64,000 bases of DNA, taken from positions 289,147 through 353,146 of the forward strand of contig NZ_JBDQZI010000004.1 of assembly GCF_042920265.1 (NCBI RefSeq), read 5' to 3'. Positions 43,015-52,709 of this stretch are shown here, in pieces (positions within the stretch are counted from its first letter, which is position 1; every line of letters starts with the position of its first letter). The notes beneath the pieces were generated by a model. That model searched no databases. It was given only the letters and a program-made list of their open reading frames with translations, and was not told the origin of the DNA. The DNA comes from Lysinibacillus_B sp042920265 (lineage in GTDB: Bacteria > Bacillota > Bacilli > Bacillales_A > Planococcaceae). The translations under genes were made by a program, and so were the position numbers.

Positions 43015-43248
43015 CCAAAAGCATAGCGAAGACTAGTAAGCGTGACTTAGCTGCATTAGAGAGCGACACCCATAGGCTGAAAGGTGCGTGCAGAAAAAGA
43101 CGTCTGAACCTACTTCGACCAAGCTCCTAGCAAAACTAGGCGCCGACTCAGCGTTAAGAGAACAAGTGGAATGCAGTTGCATTCAATTTAGGTGGTACCA
43201 CGGAAAGCGTTTTTCGTCCTATTAATTTAGGCGAAAAGCGCTTTTTTC
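43015..43248 (+). promoter_or_regulatory. T-box riboswitch controlling proBA
   Basis: Elements in order: stem I with the GAGAGCGACACC and GGCTGAAAGGTG features; specifier loop reading GAA-CCT-A, giving proline codon CCT at 43109-43111; the T-box AGGTGGTACCACGG (43190-43203); and a terminator (AAGCG-TTTTTCG-CCTA ... TAGGCGAAAAGCGCTT) with T-run ending at ~43248. Uncharged tRNA-Pro would stabilise the antiterminator and turn on proline synthesis. Confidence 0.88.
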
Positions 43249-43265
43249 TATTGGAGGAATTCATT

Positions 43266-44351
43266 ATGGAGAGAAAACGAATTGTCGTCAAAATCGGAAG
43301 TAGCTCACTTACAAATGCAAAAGGTGAGATAGACTCCCAAAAGTTTATGGATCATATTGAAGCGATTGCCAAGTTAAAGCAGCAAGGTCACGATGTACTC
43401 CTTGTGTCATCAGGTGCTGTAGCAGCAGGGTTTCGTAAACTTGGCTATTCTTCTCGACCCGTTACAATCAAAGGCAAGCAAGCAGCTGCGGCTGTTGGTC
43501 AAAGTTTACTCATTGGCCGCTACACAGAAGCATTTAGCGAATATGATATGGTCGCTGCTCAAATCTTACTTACACGTCACGACTTTAGTGAAAAGAAGCG
43601 TTATAAAAACGCACATGCTACGTTTTCAGAACTTTTAGAACGTTCAATTTTACCAATTATTAATGAAAATGATACAGTATCAGTAGCTGAGCTCACATTT
43701 GGCGATAACGATATGCTATCTGCGCTTGTGAGTGGTTTAGTCCATGCCGATCAACTCATTATCTTAACGGATGTCAATGGTTTGTATGACGCAAACCCAT
43801 TAAAAAACCCTGATGCTAAACGCATCGACCACATCGAAGAGATTACAGATGAAATGCTCGGCTTTGCTTCTGGTGCTGGCTCAAAAGTCGGGACAGGCGG
43901 GATGCAGTCCAAGCTTTTGGCAGCCAAATATGCGATGAATGCGGGTGTGAAAGTATTTATTGGAAATGGTGCTGGTGAAGATAAGCTCATGACTATTTTA
44001 GATGGACATGGGGACGGCACATACTTTGAAAGTAAATGTTGCACAATTTTGCCCATGAATAAGCAATGGTTAACCCTTACGGAAGTGAGTGGGAAGTTAT
44101 TCATTGATGAAGGTGCCGTAAAAGCGTTAACGACGGGTGGGAAATCCCTTCTTCCTGCAGGTATTTATGCATTGGAAGGACATTTCGATAAAGGAGACGT
44201 CGTGGAAGTATATGACCGCCACGTATTAATTGGTCGTGGTGAAACATTATACTCCAGTGAAACAATTGAAAAAGTAATGGGGAAACGAACAGATGAACTT
44301 GACGAACCAATTGAAGTCGTCATTCATCGTAATAATTGGATTCAAGCTTAA
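43266..44351 (+). CDS. proB: Glutamate 5-kinase
   Basis: A 361-aa enzyme of proline biosynthesis: kinase domain (RIVVKIGSSSLTN, LVSSGAVAAGF, INENDTVSVAEL FGDND, GTGGMQSKLLAA) and a C-terminal PUA domain (GKLFIDEGAVKAL ... GDVVEVYD ... IGRGETLYSS). ATG at 43266 behind TTGGAGGAA. It stands under the T-box and overlaps nothing; proA starts 11 bases after its stop. Confidence 0.95.
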   Translation: MERKRIVVKIGSSSLTNAKGEIDSQKFMDHIEAIAKLKQQGHDVLLVSSGAVAAGFRKLGYSSRPVTIKGKQAAAAVGQSLLIGRYTEAFSEYDMVAAQILLTRHDFSEKKRYKNAHATFSELLERSILPIINENDTVSVAELTFGDNDMLSALVSGLVHADQLIILTDVNGLYDANPLKNPDAKRIDHIEEITDEMLGFASGAGSKVGTGGMQSKLLAAKYAMNAGVKVFIGNGAGEDKLMTILDGHGDGTYFESKCCTILPMNKQWLTLTEVSGKLFIDEGAVKALTTGGKSLLPAGIYALEGHFDKGDVVEVYDRHVLIGRGETLYSSETIEKVMGKRTDELDEPIEVVIHRNNWIQA

Positions 44352-44362
44352 GGAGGAATATG

Positions 44363-45625
44363 ATGAGTACAATCGTGGAGAATGAAGTAATTGAAAAAGG
44401 AAAGCGCGCGAAAGTAGCGAGCTTTACAATGAATACAAAATCAACAGCTGAAAAAAATGAAGCGTTGCTAGCTATTGCTGATCAACTGTTAGAAGATCAA
44501 GCTATCATTATCGAAGAAAACAAAAAAGATTTACAAGACGGGAAAGAATCAGGTTTACCAACTTCAACACTTGACCGCATTATGTTAAATGAAGAACGTA
44601 TTCAAGCAATGAGCGATGCCATTCGCCTACTTGTTGATTTACCAGATCCAGTTGGCGAAGTATTAGAAGAGATTACAAAAGAAAACGACTTAAAAATCGT
44701 AAAAAAACGCGTACCACTTGGTGTAATTGGGATGATTTATGAAGCGCGCCCAAACGTAACAATTGACGCGGCTACCCTATCGTTAAAAACAAGTAATGCG
44801 GTACTGCTTCGTGGTTCTTCATCAGCGAAGTATTCGAATATTGCGCTTGTTGCTTCCATCCATCGTGCATTAGAAAAAGTTGGCTTCCCACAAGATGCGG
44901 TCTTACTAATCGAAGACACATCGCGTGAAACAGCGAAAACATTATTCAACTTAAACGACTACTTAGACGTACTCATTCCACGCGGTGGTAAAGGCTTAAT
45001 CGATTTAGTTGTACGTGAAGCAAGTGTACCTGTACTAGAAACAGGTGCTGGAAACTGTCACGTATTTGTCGATGCATCAGCTAAATACGACATGACAACA
45101 AAAATCATCTTAAATGCTAAAACACAGCGCCCTTCTGTCTGTAACGCAGCAGAAAGCTTACTATTACACCAAGATTTCTTTACTGAACATGGGGAAGCAC
45201 TGTTAGCTACATTATCGGATGCTGGCATTAAGATTTACGGGGACGAAAAAGTATGTAGTGCCCTGCCAACTGCCTTAAAAGCAACAGAAGAACATTATGC
45301 TGAAGAATTTTTAGACTTAACATTAAGTGCTAAAGTGGTAGATTCTGTTGAAGAAGCGATTTTACACATTAACAAATATGGTACAAACCATTCAGAGGCA
45401 ATCGTTACGGAAGATGCACACCATGCAGCGATGTTCTTAAATTCGATTGATGCAGCGGCTGTGTACCATAATGCCTCGACTCGTTTTACGGACGGTTTTG
45501 AGTTTGGTTACGGTGCTGAAATTGGCATTTCAACACAAAAATTACATGCGCGCGGTCCAATGGGCTTACCTGCGTTAACATCAACAAAATACTACGTGTA
45601 CGGCGAAGGTCAAACACGCGGATAG
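44363..45625 (+). CDS. proA: Glutamate-5-semialdehyde dehydrogenase (gamma-glutamyl phosphate reductase)
   Basis: A 420-aa enzyme; motifs VPLGVIGMIYEARPNVTIDAA, LLRGSSSAKYSN, VLETGAGNCHVFVDASA and the active-site region QRPSVCNAAE (catalytic Cys). Reduces gamma-glutamyl phosphate made by ProB. Two adjacent ATGs (44360, 44363) follow AAGGAGGAAT; the second has the better spacing. Confidence 0.95.
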   Translation: MSTIVENEVIEKGKRAKVASFTMNTKSTAEKNEALLAIADQLLEDQAIIIEENKKDLQDGKESGLPTSTLDRIMLNEERIQAMSDAIRLLVDLPDPVGEVLEEITKENDLKIVKKRVPLGVIGMIYEARPNVTIDAATLSLKTSNAVLLRGSSSAKYSNIALVASIHRALEKVGFPQDAVLLIEDTSRETAKTLFNLNDYLDVLIPRGGKGLIDLVVREASVPVLETGAGNCHVFVDASAKYDMTTKIILNAKTQRPSVCNAAESLLLHQDFFTEHGEALLATLSDAGIKIYGDEKVCSALPTALKATEEHYAEEFLDLTLSAKVVDSVEEAILHINKYGTNHSEAIVTEDAHHAAMFLNSIDAAAVYHNASTRFTDGFEFGYGAEIGISTQKLHARGPMGLPALTSTKYYVYGEGQTRG

Positions 45626-45627
45626 CA

Positions 45628-45667
45628 AAAAACGTAAGAATCTCATTCTGCAGATTCTTACGTTTTT
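45628..45667. terminator. Bidirectional terminator after proBA
   Basis: Perfect 16-bp stem AAAAACGTAAGAATCT and its complement, eight-base loop, T and A runs on both sides. Confidence 0.88.
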
Positions 45668-45972
45668 CTCTGTTCCTCTACCTTCAGTAAATACGGTAAT
45701 AGTAGTTGAATGAGTAGTAGCGCCACACCTACGCTTATCATTACCCAGACTACTTTAAAAATCCATGAAAAAAATTCAATATGTATCAAATGGGCCATAT
45801 ATTTACCTGGCCCCATTATTAATCCTACCGCCACATACAGTGACAACAAATACAACCACGCGAGCCCCATTTGACGAAAAAACGATAATCTGTTAATCGT
45901 TTCTCTATGTTCAATCGATTTAAGCATTATAATCATCGTTACATAGGCAAATGAAATGATTGGTCCCAACAA
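45658..45972 (-). CDS. Small membrane protein (104 aa)
   Basis: Three hydrophobic segments (GPIISFAYVTMIIML, GLAWLYLLSLYVAVGLIMG, FKVVWVMISVGVALLLIQLLL). Function unknown. Convergent with proA, sharing its terminator. GGAGG before the ATG. Confidence 0.65.
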   Translation of the reverse strand: MLGPIISFAYVTMIIMLKSIEHRETINRLSFFRQMGLAWLYLLSLYVAVGLIMGPGKYMAHLIHIEFFSWIFKVVWVMISVGVALLLIQLLLPYLLKVEEQRKT

Positions 45973-46083
45973 TATGTCCCCCTCCTACGAGTATAGTTTA
46001 ACACGCCATTTCCCTAAATTACCAAAAGCCTATGTTTCTCTTTACGTGAATTTGTTATATTGATATACATGGGGGGAACAATT

Positions 46084-46971
46084 TTGAATATCGCAGCAAT
46101 GATTAAATTAACGATTTCGATGGCTATTTTCGGCTCTATCGGCTTTTTCACGATACATACAGGTATTCCTGCTGTTGAACTTGTCTTTGTACGGTGTATT
46201 TGTGCCACACTTTTCCTAGGCGGCATGTGGCTTGCTACCGGTGGACATAAAACAGAAAAATGGGCGAAAAAAGAAGTAGGTAAAACGCTTCTTTGTGGCA
46301 TTTTTATCGTGTTGAATTGGGTATTTTTATTTAAGGCTTTCGAAGAGATGTCCATTTCGATTGCCATATCAATCTATAATTTAGCGCCTATTTTTGTCTT
46401 AATATTAGGGGCTGTATTACTTGCTGAGAGAATGACAATCGGTGCTATTTGTGCAACGGTTGTATGCTTTATCGGTAGTATTTTCATCATTGGCATCAAC
46501 AATTTCACATCACTTGATAGCTTTTTTGGCTCTGGGTTTGTATGGGCACTTCTTTCAGCCGTTTTTTATGCTTTAACGATGTTTACGAGTAAAACCATTA
46601 CCGGCTTATCCTCTTATGCCCTAACATTTATCCAAACGATTGTTGGTATTTTTATGTTAGCACCATTTTGTGACTTCACGCTATTTGACGGGCTGACAAC
46701 ATCAAACTGGCTCTACATTTTAGGAACAGGCTTAATTCATACTGGGTTTGTGTATTACCTATTCTTTGATAGCATCCGCAATCTTTCAACGATTGTCGTG
46801 TCAGTACTCGTATTCGTTGATCCGGTTGTCGCGATTTTGCTGGACGTCGTACTTTTATCATTCCGTCCAACATCACTCCAAGTGTTTGGTATTTTACTAA
46901 TTTTCGGTGCCATTTTATATACAATATATCAACCACAACAAAAGGTCGTTGTAGTAGATCAGCAAACATAG
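46084..46971 (+). CDS. EamA-family (DMT) transporter
   Basis: A 295-aa protein of ten membrane helices in two EamA repeats (KLTISMAIFGSIGFFTIHTG ... WVLLFKAFEEMSISIAISIYNLAPIFV-like, then FVWALLSAVFYALTMFTSKTI). Exports small metabolites; substrate unknown. TTG start at 46084 behind GGGGGGAACAATT; the upstream ATG codons overlap the binding site. Confidence 0.88.
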   Translation: MNIAAMIKLTISMAIFGSIGFFTIHTGIPAVELVFVRCICATLFLGGMWLATGGHKTEKWAKKEVGKTLLCGIFIVLNWVFLFKAFEEMSISIAISIYNLAPIFVLILGAVLLAERMTIGAICATVVCFIGSIFIIGINNFTSLDSFFGSGFVWALLSAVFYALTMFTSKTITGLSSYALTFIQTIVGIFMLAPFCDFTLFDGLTTSNWLYILGTGLIHTGFVYYLFFDSIRNLSTIVVSVLVFVDPVVAILLDVVLLSFRPTSLQVFGILLIFGAILYTIYQPQQKVVVVDQQT

Positions 46972-46980
46972 ACTCACGTT

Positions 46981-47015
46981 AAAGCATGTCTTATTATTTA
47001 GGGCATGCTTTTTTG
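46981..47015 (+). terminator. Terminator of the EamA gene
   Basis: AAAGCATG/CATGCTTT stem with TTTTTTG following. Confidence 0.65.
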
Positions 47016-47096
47016 TTTGAGTAATTTTTTTGTTTTGCTCGGATAGCTAATCGTTTTGCTCGTTCCGAATTTTTCTCATTCAATTATTATAAATAA

Positions 47097-47130
47097 AAAG
47101 AGCATTGCCACAAAATAGCAATGCCCTTGT
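47097..47130 (-). terminator. Terminator of the YozG/DUF2975 operon
   Basis: GCATTGC/GCAATGC stem with nine-base loop; minus-strand TTTTTATTTATAAT follows. Confidence 0.6.
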
Positions 47131-47140
47131 CTGTTATCCT

Positions 47141-47353
47141 CTATTCATCCTCTTCAACATACTCTAAAATATCGCCCGGCTGACAGTTGAGTGCCTTACA
47201 AATGGCATTCAGCGTGGAAAAACGGACAGCTTTTACTTTTCCTGTTTTTAAGTTTGATAAGTTGACGATGGAAACGTCTACTTTTTCTGCCAGTTCACTT
47301 AGTTGCATTTTTCTATCTGCAAGCATGCGGTCTAATCGAATAATGATGGTCAT
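47141..47353 (-). CDS. YozG-like XRE regulator (70 aa)
   Basis: A single HTH domain: MTIIIRLDRMLADRKMQLSELAEKVDVSIVNLSNLKTGK and ALNCQPGDILEYVEE, the short regulator type that regularly accompanies DUF2975 membrane proteins. It follows that gene by 11 bases in one operon. Likely autoregulatory; targets unknown. Confidence 0.88.
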   Translation of the reverse strand: MTIIIRLDRMLADRKMQLSELAEKVDVSIVNLSNLKTGKVKAVRFSTLNAICKALNCQPGDILEYVEEDE

Positions 47354-47364
47354 ACGTTCACTTC

Positions 47365-48003
47365 CTATACTGTGGCATCATATTCTTCTTGTAAAAATGA
47401 GCCATATTTAAAGATTCGGCTAATCGTCCAAACTACTAAACCACATAATAGCATACTCCAGTGAATACCGAAAATTTGATAGTTCACCGATTCAATCCAA
47501 TCTGTTTGTTCGAACTGCAATTGCAATTGAAATAATGTACTAATCGCATAAATGACATAAGCTTGCATCGAATGAATGGTTAAACTTAATACGACAATTG
47601 TATACCCGATATACGCCATTCGTTTACTATTAGCTACAGAAAATACCTCTCCTTTTACGATACCTTTTAACATATTTTTCACTAAAAACACGATAAAAGT
47701 AACCATCGTTATGTTAAATAAAGATAGAATGAATATCCATAATACAGTCGATTTATCGTACACGAAGTTTTGAATAGCTGACTGATTCAAGGCTATTTCT
47801 AGCCCAGAAATATGAAGCGTAGCAGACAGTTGCCCCTTCTCCATCACATTCATCACACTTTCAGCAGGTATAACCCCTACTACAATACTTAATCCAATAA
47901 ACACGACCATCGATAAACAGAGCATCACAAATAAAAAAGTAAATAAAACATGTAATCCTTTTATAACTGCTTGAAATTCTTTTTTCTTAATACTTTGTTC
48001 CAT
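47365..48003 (-). CDS. DUF2975 membrane protein
   Basis: A 212-aa protein with four membrane helices and a large loop between the first two (VIPAESVMNVMEKGQLS ... SGLEIALNQSA). Pairing with a YozG-type regulator is the family's usual context. The function is unknown; possibly a sensor that controls the HTH partner. Divergent from an ABC exporter at 48157. Confidence 0.85.
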   Translation of the reverse strand: MEQSIKKKEFQAVIKGLHVLFTFLFVMLCLSMVVFIGLSIVVGVIPAESVMNVMEKGQLSATLHISGLEIALNQSAIQNFVYDKSTVLWIFILSLFNITMVTFIVFLVKNMLKGIVKGEVFSVANSKRMAYIGYTIVVLSLTIHSMQAYVIYAISTLFQLQLQFEQTDWIESVNYQIFGIHWSMLLCGLVVWTISRIFKYGSFLQEEYDATV

Positions 48004-48156
48004 TTCAGCTCTCCCCTTCCTACTAATAGGATACCCTTTATCTTAATCCTTTTCAATAATTATTTAACGTTTATCATTAAAAATTTATTGATTTAATTTA
48101 AAAACCATTTTATAGTAGCAGTATCCGGATAATTTCAATACAAAGGAGGAGTTTAA

Positions 48157-48861
48157 GTGGAAAACATACTTTCAATCGAAAATATGTCAAAACATTTCAG
48201 AGGGAAACAAGTATTACAAGGTATTTCTTTTTCATTACACTCAGGTGAAATTGTCGGACTACTAGGAGCAAATGGCGCTGGAAAAAGTACATGTATGAAG
48301 GTGATTGCAGGGCTTTATAAAGCAACAGAAGGAAAAGTATCTTTATTACACCATGAACCATTTACTGAATGGGGACATTTATACAATCAAGTAGGTATTT
48401 TATTGGAGCCTTCTATCCCGTTACATGTAACAGGTATTGAATTTTTAAAACAAATTGCTTGTCTAAAAAATGATCACACAACTGACCTTCAAGCATTACT
48501 TGTGACGTGTGGACTAGCACAAGCTGGAGGGAAAAAAGTAAAACATTATTCATTCGGCATGAAACAGCGGCTCGGATTAGCTGCAGCGCTGATTGGGAAC
48601 CCGCGCTTTCTTATGCTAGATGAGCCTTTTGTTGGCTTAGATCCGATTGGCATTCGCGATTTACAGCAACTTCTTCAACAGTTAGCTACACAAGGGATTA
48701 CGATTTTGCTATCTAGCCATCAGTTAGCTGAAATAGAAACTATAACAGAACGAATCCTTTTCTTACATGATGGAAAAGTTTTACACGATATCCCGAATGG
48801 ACCAAATGTTAATTTAAAAGCATTATTTGAAGAAAATGAGGTGGCACAATGCGTGAAATAA
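48157..48861 (+). CDS. ABC transporter ATP-binding protein (BcrA-like)
   Basis: A 234-aa ATPase: Walker A GANGAGKST, signature YSFGMKQRLGLA, Walker B FLMLDEPFVGLD and the H-loop SSHQ. It resembles the antibiotic-exporter subfamily (BcrA/NatA). GTG start behind AAAGGAGGAG. Overlaps the permease gene by 13 bases. Confidence 0.92.
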   Translation: MENILSIENMSKHFRGKQVLQGISFSLHSGEIVGLLGANGAGKSTCMKVIAGLYKATEGKVSLLHHEPFTEWGHLYNQVGILLEPSIPLHVTGIEFLKQIACLKNDHTTDLQALLVTCGLAQAGGKKVKHYSFGMKQRLGLAAALIGNPRFLMLDEPFVGLDPIGIRDLQQLLQQLATQGITILLSSHQLAEIETITERILFLHDGKVLHDIPNGPNVNLKALFEENEVAQCVK

Positions 48862-49589
48862 AAGTAGAACTGAGGAAACAATTTTTACAACCATATTTTT
48901 ATTTAGCTTGGTTTATTCTCAATGGGATTATGGCTTTTCTCAGCTATCAGTTATGTAATGAAGGGGCTATTGTACGAATTGAAGGTTCAGAAAACGTTAC
49001 TTATGATGAAATCATGACCTCTATAATTATTTTAGCCCACCAAGTCGGTTTAGTTGCGGTAGTCCTTGCCCTATTATGTTGGCAAACATTCGGCAAAGAA
49101 GCCGATCAGCGTTATATGACTTGTTATGTATTATCTACACGCAACAAATGGACGTATATTTTCGCCAAAGTCGCTGTTGTCACATTTAGCTTTACACTCA
49201 TTATCATTTGTACAATCGCCACAATGATGGGCATTTATGAATTGTTACAGCCCGCTCACCTTTCTTTTGCGCTAAATGGACATACTTGGCTCACAATAAT
49301 TCAGCAAGTAGCTGTCGTTATTTTATGTGGCATGATGTTTATTTCTTTAACAGCGGTTATTAGTCTGCGTTTTGGCGTCATCGGCGTGCTATTTACTACA
49401 GTTGGTTTAGCCATTGTATCGAGTATTTTCAGCCAAAATCTATATATAAAAGATTTTATTCCACTGAACCTTTTAACGATTTCTGAATCACAATCCTTTT
49501 TCCAACATGCTGGGTTACTTACGCTCTACATTTTCATTTGTTTAGTCGGATTACGTTTCTACACAAAGCATAAAGAAATAGCTGTTTAA
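48849..49589 (+). CDS. ABC-2 type permease
   Basis: A 246-aa protein with six membrane helices (HQVGLVAVVLALLCWQTF, VAVVTFSFTLIIICTIATM, IIQQVAVVILCGMMFISL and others). Partner of the preceding ATPase; together probably a peptide-antibiotic or lipid exporter. Confidence 0.85.
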   Translation: MREIKVELRKQFLQPYFYLAWFILNGIMAFLSYQLCNEGAIVRIEGSENVTYDEIMTSIIILAHQVGLVAVVLALLCWQTFGKEADQRYMTCYVLSTRNKWTYIFAKVAVVTFSFTLIIICTIATMMGIYELLQPAHLSFALNGHTWLTIIQQVAVVILCGMMFISLTAVISLRFGVIGVLFTTVGLAIVSSIFSQNLYIKDFIPLNLLTISESQSFFQHAGLLTLYIFICLVGLRFYTKHKEIAV

Positions 49590-49600
49590 TATCAGTTTGC

Positions 49601-49639
49601 GCACGGAACTACATAACATTAATGCAGTTCCGTGCATTT
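49601..49639 (+). terminator. Terminator of the ABC exporter operon
   Basis: GCACGGAACT/AGTTCCGTGC, 10-bp stem, followed by ATTTT. Confidence 0.7.
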
Positions 49640-49714
49640 TAAACAAACACGATCACCACTATGTTAAATCCCCCTCCCATGATACGATAGTAAAAAAAGC
49701 TAGGAGTATTTATC

Positions 49715-51145
49715 GTGATTACTATTTGTGTGACAAGTGATGTACACGGTCGCTTAGATCGTTTGGAACAGATAGCAAAAGAAATCGAGCACATTCAACC
49801 AGACATTCTGATCGATAATGGGGACTTCTTAATCGGAAGCTTAACGACCTATTATTATGACTGGATTCAACCAGCGCCTCACCCGATGCTGGCACTTGCC
49901 AATAAACTCAGCTATGACGCCGCCATCTTTGGCAATCATGAATTTAATTATCCGATTAGCTCTATTCAGGAGATGCGCAATCAATGTCATTTCCCTTGGA
50001 TTGCAGGTAACATCGGGGACTTTGCAAAACCGTATATAGTAAAACATGTAAAAGGGAAAAAAGTGGCCATCGTTGGGGTTGTTACACATTTCACCCCACT
50101 TTGGGATGAGCAGCACTATACACAGGAACTCACATTTTCAAACGCGTATTCAGCGGCATGCTACTGGGTTCATTATGTAAAAGAAATGGAGCAAGCGGAT
50201 ATCATCATACTAAGCTATCATGGTGGCTTTACACGTGACCCAGAAACGAATTGGTTATACGCAGCGGATACAGGGGAAAATGAGGCCAATCAAATGCTTA
50301 CGATCCCCGGGGTCGATGTACTGATTACAGGACATCAACATTTAGAAATCCACACTATTGTAAACGGGATTCCTGTGCTACAACCAGGGGCTAATGGACG
50401 CTGTTTCGGAATGATTCACTATGACATCCTGGGGCATCAACATGAAGTGCAGTTACACTATGTAGAGCATCTATCAGTATCTTATCCAGCGCCTATCCGT
50501 AACTGGCTTTCTCAAACAATCGGCTTTACCGAAGAAGATTTTACATACGAAGGCTACCTTTCATCACAATTACATAACATTCCTTATGTGGATTTACTAC
50601 ATGAAATCCAGCTTTCTACAACTGGGGCTGACCTTTCTGTCGTGGAGTTGTTCTATCATGAAAAAGGAGGCTTTACTGGGGCTATTACGAACGAAGATAT
50701 ACTAAAAAATTATTCACGCGCGAATACGTTAAAAGTATTGCAGTTAACAGGGGCTGATATTAAAGAGGCACTCGAGCAATGCGCGGCTGTTTTTGCGGTA
50801 AATACACAAGGTGAAATCGACTTTAGCTTAAACGTTTACCCGCATACGATTCAGCCATATGTGTATGATTTCTGGGGAGGGCTTGACTATGAGCTTGCCA
50901 TTAATCAACCTGTCGGGGAGCGTGTAACGAAGTTTTCGTATAAAGGACAGCCAATCACGAAAGACATGGCATTTAAAGTCGTGATGAATAGCTACCGCGC
51001 GACCGGAACCGAATTTTCAATGTTTCGTGAAAAACCCGTTCTATTTGAAACAACAGAAATCGTTCCTGAAATCATCAGAAACTTCGTCAAACAGCATTCA
51101 CCGCTACCACTTTATACACACGGTACATTTCAAGTCATTTACTAA
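49715..51145 (+). CDS. 5'-nucleotidase/2',3'-cyclic phosphodiesterase family protein, no signal peptide
   Basis: A 476-aa metallophosphoesterase. N-terminal domain motifs: TSDVHGRL, DNGDFLIGS, GNHEFNY, LSYHGG and GHQHLEIH, all metal ligands. The C-terminal 5'-nucleotidase substrate domain is present (YSRANTLKVLQLTGADIKEALEQ, VMNSYRATGTEF). Unlike the secreted YfkN-type enzymes it has no signal peptide, so it is predicted cytosolic. GTG start at 49715. Confidence 0.88.
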   Translation: MITICVTSDVHGRLDRLEQIAKEIEHIQPDILIDNGDFLIGSLTTYYYDWIQPAPHPMLALANKLSYDAAIFGNHEFNYPISSIQEMRNQCHFPWIAGNIGDFAKPYIVKHVKGKKVAIVGVVTHFTPLWDEQHYTQELTFSNAYSAACYWVHYVKEMEQADIIILSYHGGFTRDPETNWLYAADTGENEANQMLTIPGVDVLITGHQHLEIHTIVNGIPVLQPGANGRCFGMIHYDILGHQHEVQLHYVEHLSVSYPAPIRNWLSQTIGFTEEDFTYEGYLSSQLHNIPYVDLLHEIQLSTTGADLSVVELFYHEKGGFTGAITNEDILKNYSRANTLKVLQLTGADIKEALEQCAAVFAVNTQGEIDFSLNVYPHTIQPYVYDFWGGLDYELAINQPVGERVTKFSYKGQPITKDMAFKVVMNSYRATGTEFSMFREKPVLFETTEIVPEIIRNFVKQHSPLPLYTHGTFQVIY

Positions 51146-51148
51146 AAA

Positions 51149-51183
51149 ATAACGCCGAGAAGAACCGCCTTCTCCGCGTTATT
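51149..51183. terminator. Bidirectional terminator
   Basis: AATAACGC/GCGTTATT and GAGAAG/CTTCTC interrupted stem between the convergent nucleotidase and anti-sigma genes. Confidence 0.7.
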
Positions 51184-51194
51184 ATAAAAGTCAT

Positions 51195-52709
51195 CTAAAA
51201 TACAGTCGATTTAAACTTCACTTTCCAGCCATCATTTCGCACCATTTCCCAAGTAAATAGCTCCTCGTCACTCGTATTACTTTTTACGATTAATAGGCTA
51301 CTATCTTCATTGAACGTCGATTTTCTGATCATATATGCGTAATAGCGAATAAACGAGTTTAAATTCTCATGCTTAATTTCATTAAAATAATTCACCATAT
51401 GCTCATACGAAATGCCTTCCGTTAATAAATGAGCGGTTTGATAATCTGCCTGTAGCAATGCATATAGTTGAATTCTCGCTACTTCTTGCGGGGAAGCGTC
51501 TGCTAAAATCGCCGCTCCTTCTTGTTTCACCTTTTTATACACTTCTACTTCTGCAGCTGACCATTTCTCATCGACACTAGCAATGGAATAGCCAAGTACT
51601 TTACCTAAAATTCGATCTTTCTGAATATAACCACGCACCCCATCGCTGAGCCAGTTATCTGGATAGACGAATAATTCATCTTCCCCCATGACACCGTAAT
51701 CAATCGATTGATCAACTTGGTAGTCTACATCTCCTTTAGCTCTAGCCCAGCCATACGGTTCAAGAATCCCCATATCATTCATTATTATTGAGCTTTCCTG
51801 TACCTTAATTGAAACCTCATGGGAACTCATATCATTTGTCGCTTGAATACGAACAACTTCCGGACCATCTGCGCCTTCAACTAACACGACATCTGGATAG
51901 TTTATCGGATTTTTTGTGTAATAATCTGGATCAATGACAATATCAAACTCCGTATATTCTTCACCATATACATGCATTGTATCTTTCGTATAACGGAGGG
52001 CATAGTCATCTCCTACGAGGGCATAAACAATAGGTGGCTCCAGTGAGGCTTCACTAAAGTTATACTGCGTAATACGCTTTTTCTCGCCATTCTTTACAGT
52101 ATAAACAGGTGTTCCGCGGGAGTTGGCAAACGTCACCCATACACGGTCGCCATCAATAGTATACGTCTTCACTTCCTGATCTCCGACGAATATCGATTCT
52201 ACACCATTCCCTAAAACACCAGCCAACATAACGTTCCTTTCCTGCATATAATCCGTATACCTAGCACCTAGGCGCTCCTCATCTACTTCCCTTGTCCCTC
52301 GAAAACCAACAGCACCGGATAAGCCGAATGTCCACTTCCCATTTTCAAACGTCATATGTTGAAAATAGTAAACATCCCCCTCCTCTTGCTCATAAATCCC
52401 GATAATAATCGCATCATTATTTCGTTCAAATGGGAGCTCAACATGTTTTATATCCACTTCCATATGATTGCGCTGTTCCTTTAAAAATTGTTCATATTCG
52501 TCAATAGCACTTGCTTTTGTAAAATTATCATTCGACTGGAATCCGTTGATCGCAAAAAATAAGCAAATCGCGGCAATACTTGCAACAATGAGTGATGGCA
52601 TCCAATTTCGCCTCTTTTTCGGCACAGCTTGTATGACCCTCTCTTTTCGCTCGTCTGATAAACGTAACTGCCCAAAAATTTGCCGTTGCTCGCCTTTAAA
52701 CTTATTCAT
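51195..52709 (-). CDS. Probable membrane anti-sigma factor (504 aa)
   Basis: Short cytoplasmic N-terminus (KFKGEQRQIFGQLRLSDERKERVIQAV), one membrane helix (WMPSLIVASIAAICLFFAING) and a large extracytoplasmic domain of ~440 residues without recognised family. Its start overlaps the end of the ECF sigma gene by eight bases, the usual arrangement of a sigma factor with its membrane regulator. The outside part is presumably the sensor; the signal is unknown. Confidence 0.75.
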   Translation of the reverse strand: MNKFKGEQRQIFGQLRLSDERKERVIQAVPKKRRNWMPSLIVASIAAICLFFAINGFQSNDNFTKASAIDEYEQFLKEQRNHMEVDIKHVELPFERNNDAIIIGIYEQEEGDVYYFQHMTFENGKWTFGLSGAVGFRGTREVDEERLGARYTDYMQERNVMLAGVLGNGVESIFVGDQEVKTYTIDGDRVWVTFANSRGTPVYTVKNGEKKRITQYNFSEASLEPPIVYALVGDDYALRYTKDTMHVYGEEYTEFDIVIDPDYYTKNPINYPDVVLVEGADGPEVVRIQATNDMSSHEVSIKVQESSIIMNDMGILEPYGWARAKGDVDYQVDQSIDYGVMGEDELFVYPDNWLSDGVRGYIQKDRILGKVLGYSIASVDEKWSAAEVEVYKKVKQEGAAILADASPQEVARIQLYALLQADYQTAHLLTEGISYEHMVNYFNEIKHENLNSFIRYYAYMIRKSTFNEDSSLLIVKSNTSDEELFTWEMVRNDGWKVKFKSTVF

